DNA of 64,000 nucleotides, taken from NCBI GenBank assembly GCA_036924285.1, contig JAYKYS010000011.1, forward strand, positions 1,054,001 through 1,118,000, read 5' to 3'. Shown in pieces: positions 24,190-34,600 of the stretch. Made by a program: the position numbers and the translations under genes. The stretch is from Asterella californica. Taxonomy: Eukaryota > Streptophyta > Marchantiopsida > Marchantiales > Aytoniaceae. How positions within the stretch are numbered: position 1 is the first letter of the stretch; every line of letters starts with the position of its first letter. The notes beneath the pieces were generated by a model. The model worked only from the letters and a program-made list of their open reading frames with translations, was not told the origin of the DNA and did not search any database.

Positions 24190-24624
24190 AAAACTCACTG
24201 TCTAAAAAAACATAGTGCAGAAAAAAAGAGAAAGTGGTACCCTTTGAAGTCTCTCATGGTAAGCTCTGGCACAATCTCGAAGGAAGACGTCGAACTCCAA
24301 AGTTGTCGATCCGTATATCCTTAAGGCTAAGAGGATGAAGTGATGTCTCACCTGCATATCCCTATACTTGGTCATCTTCGCTGCTGCCGCTATGCCTACA
24401 GCCCATCTTGGGAGATGAGTGATCACCTGTGCTGCTGCTGAGTCCTGTGTCGGATCCGTGACAATCACATCTACCACTGAGACCTGATCCTCCCTCATCA
24501 TGTACAGATCAGCTCTCACTGATCCTCCCGTCTGAAAGACATATCAGCGCTCTCTCCACGTTATGTAACTTCTCTCTCGTGCTAAGACAAACACGACGTC
24601 CCTGATGACATCGTGGGTAGTTAT
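24190..24624 (-). pseudogene. 3' end of a LINE-like element: restriction-like endonuclease domain
   Basis: The minus strand is closely similar to 56175-56340 on the plus strand, then continues further. It encodes a zinc-binding-type stretch (TTHDVIRDVVFVLARER), a broken codon, then ADLYMMREDQVSVVDVIVTD and a later KMTKY, ending at a stop at 24202. In R2-like retrotransposons the restriction-like endonuclease has a PD near the start, a D in a strand such as VVDVTV, and a downstream K..KY; here the first position is AD. The 5' part is absent: similarity stops where the palindromic array begins (24640). This is a 5'-truncated copy with at least one in-frame stop. The assignment to the R2/NeSL/Utopia-type group is by motif only. 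Confidence 0.6.
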
Positions 24625-24639
24625 CCGTTTCGCGTTATT

Positions 24640-25549
24640 TATAATGGACACAACATACATGTTTCGTCCATTGGAAAAGGGTACCCCTTCCCTGATTAAT
24701 ACAGTGGGTGAAACATATATGTTTCATCTCTCTGGGAAAGGGTACCCCTTCCCGGATTATAGAGTGGACGAAACATCGATGTTTCGCTTCTCTGGGAAGG
24801 GATACCCCTTCTCGGATTATGAGAGTGAGCGAAACATCGATGTTTCGTCCACTGGAGAGGCGAAACATATATGTTTCGTCTCTCTGGGAAAGGGTACTCC
24901 TTCTCCGATTAATACAGTGGGCGAAACATATATGTTTCGTCTCTCTGGGAAGGGGTACCCCTTCCTCGATTAATACAGTGGACGAAACATCGATGTTTCG
25001 CCCACTATAAGAGGTGAGAGGCAAAACATCGATGTTTCGTCTCTCTGGGAAAGGGTATCCTTCTTCGATTAATATAGTGGACGAAACATCGATGTTTCGT
25101 CCACTGTGAGAGATGAGAGCGAAACATCGATGTTTCATCTCTTTGGGAAGGGGTATCCCTTCTCCGATTAATATAGTGGACGAAACATCGATGTTTCACC
25201 CACTGTGAGAGGTGAGAGACGAAACATTAATGTTTCGTCTCTCTGGAAAGGGTACCCCTTCCCCGATTAGTACAGTGGGCGAAACATCGATGTTTCATCC
25301 ACTGTGAGAGACGAAACATATATGTTTCATCTCTCTGGGAAGGGATATCCTTTTCCGGATTATGAGTGTGAGCGAAACATCGATGTTTCGTTTCTCTGGG
25401 AAGGGATACCCCTTCTCCGATTAATACAGTGGGCGAAACACCGATGTTTCGTCCACTGTGAGAGGCGAAACATATATGTTTCGTCTCTCTGGGAAGAGGT
25501 ACCCCTTCCCCGATTAATACAGTGGACGAAACATCGATGTTTCGCCCAC
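24640..25549. repeat. Tandem array of two alternating palindromes
   Basis: Palindrome 1 is GAAACATCGATGTTTC or a variant; 17 copies begin at 24710, 24770, 24831, 24862, 24923, 24983, 25022, 25083, 25121, 25182, 25221, 25281, 25313, 25373, 25434, 25467 and 25528. Palindrome 2 is GGGAAGGGGTACCCCTTCCC or a variant, with centres near 24682, 24743, 24802, 24895, 24955, 25055, 25154, 25252, 25345, 25405 and 25500. The basic unit is 60-61 bp; longer units of 92-100 bp hold an extra copy of palindrome 1. At 25075-25106 the first palindrome extends to a perfect 32 bp. Because the DNA is nearly self-complementary, both strands show long but meaningless open frames. No function is known to me. Confidence 0.95.
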
Positions 25550-25599
25550 TCTATTTGCCCCCCTTGTTTAACCATTTTTTATAATATCTTTGTTTCTAG

Positions 25600-26900
25600 C
25601 GGGTGTGGCATTGGAGAGTATGAAGGAGGGACCTTCAATGTTCAAGTATTCTCACGAAAAGGACAAGAGATATCATTTGAAGTGGTGTTGGGTTTCCAAA
25701 GATGAAGTGGAGAATTCATTGCTCGGAGTGGAGGAAGAAGCTCTCAACCGACTAGGATTACTCGTTGCTTTTTCTTTTGACTTTCCTCCTCCGGATGTAA
25801 GTAGTCTTTCTTGTAACTTGTTTGGATGCATGGATGCATGTCGTCTATTTGTTTTATATCTTTTATAGGAGGGATGTTATTTCCATAATATCTTTGTTTC
25901 ATTTGTAAACCTTTTATATCATTGAGGTTGTTTTTTCTTCTTAATTTTATTTGCAGTTCTTTTTATATGATTAGGTTGTTTATTTTACAGGTTCCATTTT
26001 GTATAGAGTTCATCCAGTCATACGATGAGGGAAATCATCGTGCTATTGTACAAGAACATGAGATAGTGTTGGATGAGTCGGTTATACGTGAGTCATTTGT
26101 TTTACCTATGGAACAACCATCCCTCGTCCTCATAATGTCAAGAGGAGCATGATAGATGATTGGTTTCCTCAAAAAGATGAGAAGGGAAAAAGATATTTAT
26201 TGTGGATGTGTGAGTATCCGGACTGAAGACCCGTTTTCCAGCTTATTAATTGTCTCTTTCTGGCTCGGCGACGGCCAAGAGAAGTACATGGTCATTTAGC
26301 TCTATACGTCAAGACAAAAGTACATGAGAGAGGAGAAGATTACGATTGGACTAAGTTCATTTTAGATTCTTTGGATACGGAGATCTTTTCTATCAAAAAA
26401 CATACGAGCAAGGAGAGATTAGTGAGACATCCAGAGACATGGGTAGGTATGATCTTGACTCATCTCATGATCCACATGGGTATACTTCCCGAGGGAGGAC
26501 GAGTGCATTCTTCTCGGCAACATCAGTCATCATCGAGTAAGACGTTTATTTCTTGTGAGAGTATTGTCTTAGGTTTCTTTTACTTACTTTCCAATGATTA
26601 TTCTTGAATACTTAGTGTTTTAACTCCTGGTTTTAACTCACATTTTACTTTGGTGGTTTCAGCTTTAGCGGAGTCTTCTACTCATGGTCAAGACCCACAG
26701 TCTTAGCAGCATGTTACTCCATCATCAAGTAAGAGTTTTTAAATTTATCATTTCCTTCTTTGTTATGATAAAGTTTGTATTATGTTTAAACTCTCATCTC
26801 AAGTGGTGCTTCCAGATCCTGCTGTGCAGTCTTCCTCTCCTGGGCAAGATCCTCAATCTTCGCATCATGTTCCTCCTTCATCAAATAAACTGTTGATAGT
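25600..26900 (+). pseudogene. Decayed multi-exon gene, unrecognised N-terminal part
   Basis: Coding-like segments separated by AT-rich, intron-like stretches: about 25600-25798 (ends PPPD before GTAAGT), about 25990-26150 (after a TTTTACAG acceptor; FIQSYDEGNHRAIVQ), and about 26110-26540 in another frame (IDDWFPQKDEKGKRYLLW, then a stop at about 26224-26226, then RPVFQLINCLFLARRRPREV). Two short exon-like blocks near 26661-26730 and 26805-26885 repeat the motif GQDPQS. The frame change and stop show decay. The 26.1-26.5 kb part reminds me of plant transposon-derived domains, but only loosely. It probably belongs with the phosphatase-like part that follows. Confidence 0.45.
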
Positions 26901-27024
26901 TTAGTTTGGTTTAGTTCGAGTTTACTTTTATTTTGAAACTTTTCAACTTGTTTTTTTAGTTATAGTTTAGTTTTACTTTATTATATGTATTGAGACATAT
27001 TTAGCTTTTTTTGTATATCTGCAG

Positions 27025-28035
27025 ATGAGGAAGCTATTCTCATAGTGAGAATGAATCAACTCCATGAAGCCATAAAAAGGAAAAAGGAAGGAACTACCAA
27101 GTCATGATAGTGAAAGAGGAATTGAGCACGATACGAGCGGCAGAAGAGTTCTATCCTCATCTAGTTGCACCTACTGCAAATCGACAGAAGACCTTAATCC
27201 TTGATTTGAATGGTCTTTTGGTCCTAGTGGGAAGAAACGAGCATGAGTTGATGCCAGCGCGTCAGAGAGGATATGTAGTAGAAACTACATCGAAGCCGTT
27301 TATATGGTACGTGGTGAGACGTGGAGTGAAGCACTTTTTGGAAATATGTCTGGATAAGTTTCATGTCATTATATAGACTTCTCGGACGGTGTTAAACACG
27401 GCCATTTTACTACGTGTTATGGAGGATGCTGATTATTTACCTCCTGGAGTGGCAAGAGCGAAGGTATGGAACTTTTCTTCTTTTGAACTTATTTTCAGAT
27501 CAAGTCAATATCTTTGTTGTATTATATGTTATATGTTTGATCTAAGATATATATTTTAATACAGATTTCTTACGTTTGTAGGTATGTCTTGTTTTTGCTC
27601 AAGACATGTGTTTTAAATATAAGACGGTGAGAGAAGTTGCCTTTGGGAATCACTTGTACTTGAAAGATTTTCCAGAGCTTCATCATCGCAACTTGAGCAC
27701 GAGAAAGCGTATTGTTGGTGGATGATAGTCCAGTGAAAAACTGTACCAATCATCCTTTTAATGCTATACATCCTCCTCCCTTTCCTCCTTTCACTATGGA
27801 TAGTGATAGAGAGTTGTATCTAGAAGCCACTTTGTTGCCTTGGCTTCTTCGTTGAGGTGTTAGTCCCGAGGCAGCACCAGCTTATGTAGAGAGCAGATAT
27901 TCACAGGTTTTTGGTCAAGATCCATTTATAGCCCTTAAAAGCTATTGGAACAATATTACCCAGGAGGAGGTAAATATCATATGGGGATCTGTACCTTATG
28001 GAGTTTGTATGGATCTCTACCCTAAACTTCGATGA
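27025..28035 (+). pseudogene. Decayed FCP1/NIF-like (HAD) phosphatase
   Basis: FCP1/NIF phosphatases remove phosphate from serine in the RNA polymerase II tail and related substrates through a DxDx(T/V) site. Here KTLILDLNGLLV (about 27188-27223) has N for the second Asp, as in a plant branch of the family. It continues with RRGVKHFLEICLDKFHVII, then TSRTVLNTAIL, where the expected Trp codon is a TAG stop (27374-27376). After an intron (donor near 27463, acceptor TTGTAG at about 27576-27581) the frame reads VCLVFAQDMC and LLVDDSPVKN (near 27714-27743), then NHPFNAIHPPPFPPF. A one-base frameshift precedes LLVDDSP, and a second stop is at 27853-27855. The frame ends at 28033-28035. Two stops and a frameshift make a pseudogene the best call, unless the exon limits are wrong. 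Confidence 0.65.
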
Positions 28036-28779
28036 GACATATTTCTCTTTTTTGTTCATTCATTATATGATATTTTTCATATAATAAGACACTCACTCTA
28101 TATTAATATTATATGAGGAAGTCCATAACTTTATCTTGTAAACAGTTATATTTTTTAATACTCATTTTCATTATCCCATGCTAAGCTACACTAGTTTACT
28201 AGTTTGTCCTGTGAAGGGTTGTTTGAGCGAAAGCAAAAAAGCACAAAAAGAAACGACGGATTATAAATATTACAGAGAGGGTTTGTACTCAAGGCAGAAT
28301 AAGGGTACTCCTATCCTTTTAGAATGTCAAAATGATAATCAAAAGTCTTTCTCTTACACCAAAAGTTTACTCTACTTAGATAAAACTATAGAGATATGCA
28401 AAAATTATATGCTTGGACGTTATCATAAATGTTACTTAACGTTCTCTGCTCATTTGAGTGTGTAAACAATATTTTGGTAAGGTACTTAAGAAGATGTATT
28501 GAGAAACCTTATTAGAGATTGAGGTTGTTTCACAAAGGAAGTAGTGAAGCATGAGAAAGTTAAAAATGCTTTAGTAAAAAAAGAAGCATAGAGAATGGCA
28601 AAGACTTCTCCTTTTGCATTATGAGTCGATCAGATCGCACATGGTAAGTTACGAGATGTATGTTGTTGAGTCTTAGACCACCAAACTTTCTGCTGACACA
28701 GTTCTGAAAGAAGCATTGGATAGATCTCGTCGAGGAGATTAAAATTGATATTAAATCATCATAAACGGAGACGAAAAAG
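28036..28779. other. AT-rich spacer, no gene recognised
   Basis: A 95-codon open frame (28178-28465, plus) is Lys/Tyr-rich as expected for AT-rich DNA and shows no domain. Confidence 0.4.
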
Positions 28780-29130
28780 TTACGGTGATTTTAACTTTTA
28801 CAAATTTTGGACTAATGATGGATCTCCGAACCGTCAGTAGAAGAATAAGTTGATATTTATGGACCGCGGATGATCCATTCAAGATATGAAAAAATAACAA
28901 ATTGTTATTTAAGGAGGACCATCGACGAACATAAAAAACAATAACAAGTTGTTATATAGAAGATCGTCGATGGAAAGACCACTAGCAAATAGCACGGACG
29001 GTGCTGCACATTAAACAACAACTGTTGTTATTTATGATGGATCGCCGACATGTGAATAACCAATTGAGGGTTGAGATTGCAGTAAGTTGATATTATATGT
29101 ATAATAATAACCTATTGTTCTTTGACGAAT
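28780..29130. repeat. Cluster of small palindromes around AACAA...TTGTT
   Basis: AAATAACAA-A-TTGTTATTT (28892-28910), ATAACAA-G-TTGTTAT (28941-28955) and an AACAAC/GTTGTT pair near 29014-29032 alternate with GATC/TCGACG-type phrases (ACCATCGACG, GATCGTCGATGG, GGATCGCCGAC). The layout recalls the array at 24640-25549, but the sequence is different and the spacing irregular. Confidence 0.6.
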
Positions 29131-30250
29131 ATAAGTGCTATGTGAACAAAGGGTTTTGAGAAGATCTTGAAGCTTCACATACTATGTAGTGACATAAGAG
29201 AGATGCTTAAAGGATCAGCTTGTACTTACGATTTATCGGTGGATGTTTCGAGACATTGAGATATGCAATGCATGCGCTTAAGATGTCATTAGGTTCAGAT
29301 CTGTGCTAGCTACACAGAGAATAAGACGGTTTATCCAGAGACGGATCGGGGTAAAGAAATTTGTTAGATGATGGTTTCATCCAGACGTGGTGTTAGTGGT
29401 GCGCGAGAATGCTACATATTCTCGATGAGAAATAAATGAGACACCACTAAAATATTTTTGTTGCAAGAGAACAAATTAATGCAATCAAGAGATGTGAAGG
29501 ATCATTAGACTATGAAGCTCTATCATAATTATAGACATGACTACGTAAGCGATAAGGTAGAAGAATCTCTTTAGATAGTATTCAATTTGACACATTATAG
29601 AAGATGTATAGGTTTGGAGAGAGCTAATGTCGTGAAATATGGATATCATAATGTAAATCAAGTAAACATTCATTGTATTATACGTACTTCATTTTCTTCT
29701 TTGGTGTCGTGCGAACAATACTTGGTGTTTGACTATAAGCTATGATTGTGATTATGATGTTAGAGTAAGATTCAAGTGATCTCATGTATAGCTTTGAAGT
29801 TAAAGCGGGTCATAAAGATGAAGAAATTTTTCGTTCTCTTCAGAAAGTCCATGATTCTAATCCAGACTTTTGAAAATCTTTGAAAATCTGACTATCGTGT
29901 TTTTGAGTTCTCACAAAGATTCTACTCTAGATTTTGATCATAATCAAAAACTCGACAAAAGATTCTTTGAAATCAGGAGTTTTTGGTTTGAACCATTTCA
30001 AATAAAATTGACCATCTTAAATCAAGAATTACTGTCCAAGGATAACCATCGTTAATCGACGTAATTTTATCTAAACGCACTAAGAATTTGATGAGCAAGT
30101 AGTTTGAACGAGAGGACTAATCTCCAATCGTTGAACATGCGGTTGCCACAAATCGTAATGCATCAAATTACAGCGAGATGCTGCATGGAAATGACAACGA
30201 GATGAGGTTGATGAACTCAGATCTGTATAAAGACATGAGCGTTAACTGAT
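29131..30250. other. AT-rich spacer, no gene recognised
   Basis: Contains a local duplication TTTTGAAAATC/TTTGAAAATC near 29869-29890. No coding or RNA feature is supported. Confidence 0.45.
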
Positions 30251-30454
30251 CCTCAATCACGGACGTCAAGTTTCGTTTCCCATAAGTGAGTGTGTGTAAC
30301 TACCAGCAACAGTCGATCATGGAACTCTAGGTACATCGATCGTGCTTTGCTTTGCAGTCTCTGAACATACATCTGAGAACAAGGTTGCAGCACGCACTGA
30401 GCCCTTCCGTTCTGGGTGCAGCCGGACGCTTCTGAGGTCTGAGGCTGTTTGTTT

Positions 30455-31265
30455 CTAATGCTGCACCTGTCTGGCTGAAAAGTCGAAGCTTGTTGGGGTG
30501 GAGTTGAACTGAACGAAGAAGCTTGCAAGCCATGCGGGAGGAAGGGTAACTATTGACTGGAGTCTCGATCTCTTCACTTCACTCACCGTTGATCTTGATC
30601 TCCAAACGACTCTCAAAAGCGTAGCGACGGTACGTTCTTCTTTTGCAAGGTGGATTTCAATCAGTGTTCCCACATAATGTAGATAATTCGTTGTGGTGAC
30701 TTCGAGTCCTGGGCAATATCTCGAGTGACGTTGTACGTGTAGTGACGAGATTACTTTCCCCTCTAAGACATACATTCCCAGCGTACAGAATACGTAATAT
30801 GGCCAATTGGAGCTGCTACACTGATCTCCCTTGACTCGAGCCGAGGTCATGCTAGTTCTAGCGAACGGTGTCTGATGATGCTAAGAAAGGTGTTCATATA
30901 TGCTCGAAATTTCGAGGCTACACGAGAGAGAAAGAAAAATTAGATCAACATTTTCCTCTCATTCTGCCTACCAGTCCTAGAAGAAAGTACAGAGAGGTGG
31001 GGTGGAGAAGGTTGATGCCCTTCTAAAATTCGCCTCCGCCGGTAAAAGTAAGCAAGAAATCATCTTCGGTGTTCACTCACCTCCCTCGGATACACATACA
31101 GTAAATAATAAAGTTGGGAGTTTCTACCTTCCGAACTAAGGAAGACTGACTGCGAGCGGACCTCGAGGTCAGCGATCTCCCAGTAAACGAACGTTCATTA
31201 CGCAAGATGTCCCTGAGACGAGGTGGCCAGCGGGGAACAGTATCAGATGGGCACCCACCAGCCAC
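30455..31265 (-). other. Possible small multi-exon gene, unrecognised
   Basis: On the minus strand an ATG at 31265 opens 46 codons ending at a good donor (AAG/GTAGAAAC near 31127). A second open stretch (30850 to about 30592) ends at ACG/GTGAGTGA and contains GLEVTTTNYLHYVGTLIEIH. The two are downstream of and parallel to the DEGP2-like gene. The wording LRDI...FTGRSL plus LEVTTTNYL...VGTLIEI recalls the single OB fold of plant TEN1, but I could not join the exons into a convincing frame, so no name is given. Confidence 0.2.
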
Positions 31266-31669
31266 TATCCTTCATGAGTCGTAATTCTAGGGTTGAAGAG
31301 CTTTCTTCATACGTCTGACAACGTTCAGCTTGAAAATTATGCCAATCTTACCGATTGGACCGCTAGTAAGCAGCTTTTTCTTCTTCAAGCACCACATCTA
31401 TAGTATTAGAACCGGTTCTTCACTATGCCATCTAACAAACGGCGTTAATGAAGGTCATATTTTAGTATCATCCACCTGCGTAACGAAATCAGTTATATGC
31501 CAAAGAAACGAGAGACGAAATACCATCGCAAAAGGCAAAAACTGACACTAGACGCCATGCATGCATGATCAATGTATTGTGTGCCAGGGGTAATAAACAA
31601 ATGAATATTTTCTCCTTTTTTAACTTGTTGATGCTCCAAATGCGGGACATCTACGCTCAGCTAAATGCT
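31266..31669. other. Downstream flank of the DEGP2-like gene
   Basis: Should hold the 3' untranslated region and poly(A) site of the gene ending at 31670. No canonical AATAAA is obvious in the first 150 bases on the minus strand; AATATT occurs near 31602-31607. Nothing else seen. Confidence 0.4.
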
Positions 31670-34600
31670 TCAAGGTGATGACGCTACTAAAAGATCCTCT
31701 GACCGGTCTGCCGGTATACAGTGATCACGAAGAATCTGTGGAATAGCAGTCCTGGCTTGCTGGGTTTCAAGAACCACGAGCATCTCGTTATCGAGCTCGA
31801 TCTGTATGTACCGGTCCTCGCATGCTGCACACGCAGGGCCAGTCAGTGACAAAACCCTTATTAGAGAGATCTACTGTAAGTCGCAGAACTACTGTCACAG
31901 TCTACCAGACCGGGATCAAACTCAACTAAAACTTCCAAATTCAAAACATCGTTCAAGATCGATATCAGAAAGCAAAGCCTGAAACAACAGAAGCACAAGC
32001 TATAGCTTACAGTCTGCTAATTGAGCAAGTTGCCTCAAATTTCGAATTTTCGTGCCGTTGAAAGTTAACACCTGAGCAACGAACACAAGAGATTCAGGAT
32101 TTCACTGGGACCACTACCGTAGTTCCAGCTGTAGGGGAAGGAGCGGATCATGTATATTATCATAATCCAACTAACGATGTCCAAGCAAGAACATTTCCTC
32201 CCCTTACTTACCTGGGCAGCTTCAATGTCCTCGTACCCAACGTTGACATCGCTGGCCAGTACCTGTGAGTTTGGTGGTCCCATAAACAGAGTACGAGCTT
32301 AGCTGATCCGGGTTCACTGCTCATAGGGCCAAAGTGTACAAGTCATCTAGTTACGGAACATCCATCGTCAGTATCTAGCTGGGGGTACCATGTACTTTCG
32401 AGAGGTGAAAATGGATACCTGCGATACAACTACCAATTGTTCGTCCTCAAACTCGGCCATGCCGTATGTTGCTTTTTCCAATATTTTCACCTGGAAACCA
32501 ACCAGAATCCAAGCTGTCCATGTCTTCATATCAAGCATATCTTACTAGCATGTTAACTCGTGGCCGAATGTTCACAAAACCCAATAGGCCGATACAGAAC
32601 ATAGATCCAAAAGTGCCCAATCTTACTAATCCATTGCTGAAGGTACTTACCGGAATATTAGAATCAAAATCGTTACCAAAATGGGATCTGAAAAAAGAAG
32701 AGAACTAAGCTCAGAATGATTAAAGCAGGAGGAGACTGAATGTAACCAGGAGAACAACTGAGAGTAGAAAGACGGTTGACGATCAGTGTTTCTGAAGGGA
32801 GAATCCTTTTCAACTATCGACATTACAGAAGGACATTCTTTTCTGCAACAGAACTTACTCTAAGAAGGGTTGACTAACAACTGTAAATACGAATCCTGCC
32901 ACGATCAAATATGAGGGCAGCTTCCCATCAATATGTACAGGAACCTGTGAAAACAAAGTAAGAAATCAGCGTCCGCCAAGAGCATATTGCCAGTTGGCTA
33001 AAAGACAGACAAGCCCCAGCAAGGTGGAGACGGGAAGTCCCCTGAAGTGAGGTTGGTGCATAAAGAGATATATATATATATATATTGACAACAGTACATA
33101 AAGAGATATATAATGGTACACGGGTAAAGCAGTTTCTGGAGAAAACAGTAACTTCCCCCGCACACTTGAGTAACCCCCAAAAATAGTTTTGAACCCATGC
33201 AAGGACAAAGTAAGTAACAAGGAGTGGTAACATGTATGCTAACTAATAGAGACATAATTCAGTTCTTCGTTAAAGAAAGTGGGGAAGGAATGGATACTCT
33301 GTGAGTAGGTTCCATAATTATGACGAGCAATATCACGTGCACCGCGCACACTAGGGCCGATCGTTAGAGACTTTGTTCCTTCAACGGTTAACCATATGAT
33401 TAAAGCCCGTTATGTTCAAGTGTCACGGTCTTGAGCACAAGAATAGCTTCCAAATGCTTGTGGAACTTACGAGGACAAGTGTGCACAACAGCGAGTCAAG
33501 CAATGTGCTTTCTATATTACTGTAAATACCAAAGATGACGACGCAGAGAGAAAGATACCAACCAGCCTAGTGGGTGTTTTGAGAGCTGATTGTAGTGTCA
33601 TGACTTCACCGCCACGGAGTACCTCAACTTCTACCATGTCCCCAGAATATCTGGAATAGATCAGAAGTACATGAGAAGATTCCGCCCCAGCCCATCAGCA
33701 CCTTTACAACATAAAGCTAAAGCGGCGAAGAATGTAGAAACACCAACACTGCAGACTGAGTTTCTTCGGCATCCAGTATTTGACAATTTGGGTGGATAGA
33801 AACAGCACTTACTTTTGGCTAGCTAGAAATGTGAAAGCAATGCGCTCTCCTGCCTGGAACGGTACAGTTCCTTCATTAGCCACTGGTACTCCATCGAACT
33901 TCATGAGCACATCCCCCTGAAAGCGAACAACAATACATCAGAAACATAAAAGACAAAGATAAGGTCGCAGACGGACTGCATAAGGCTGCAAGAAACATGA
34001 TGCACCAACTTTATTGAAGTTATGGATGGATGCCCAATGTGGCTAAGAAACCAGATGCCGTTCCGAATGCAGGCTCACGTACGGCTTTTAGGACTCGGTA
34101 AGCTGGTGAAGTTGGCTCTACTCTTCGGATAAGAACACCCTGCACTTGAAAACATCAATAATGAAAGTTCAAAACCAGTAACTCAAGTGTGTCTACAAAA
34201 AGAGCAAAAAGAATGATGAGGACTCTTCAATGCGAACAAAAGGAGCTGAATGATCATACAGAAAATACAATGAGTCATCTACGGCGGAAGCAGTGGGGTG
34301 CACCAGTCACACTCCTACACCCCCAGTAGTGTTTTCAGCTCATAAACATTTTATTGTGGGAGCATTTGAAATGTCATTGCACTCTGTCAGGTAGTGGAAT
34401 GCGTTTAGTCTGAGTGTAATACTGATCATGACCTGGGCAGTGCGAGTAGCAAGAGAAAGAAACGGACCCTCTGGTTGTGTGCCATTTGAAGAGCTGCTCT
34501 CAGAGCACTGTTCTCCAACCTTTGCCACAACAGCCCACAAGAGGGAAAACCTGCAGAAACATGGACACCAAACATGTGAGATTGAGTCACGACGAGGACG

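Noticed and set aside
24640..25549. CRISPR-like regular spacing
   Set aside because: Spacers are themselves repeated and palindromic, and the surroundings are eukaryotic; no cas genes.
24605..25705. Long open frames on both strands over the palindromic array
   Set aside because: Palindromic repeats read alike on both strands; the peptides are only translations of the repeat unit.
32928..33255. Minus-strand frames with Tyr-Ile repeats
   Set aside because: They cover exon 16 in wrong frames and the (AT)n tract in intron 15.
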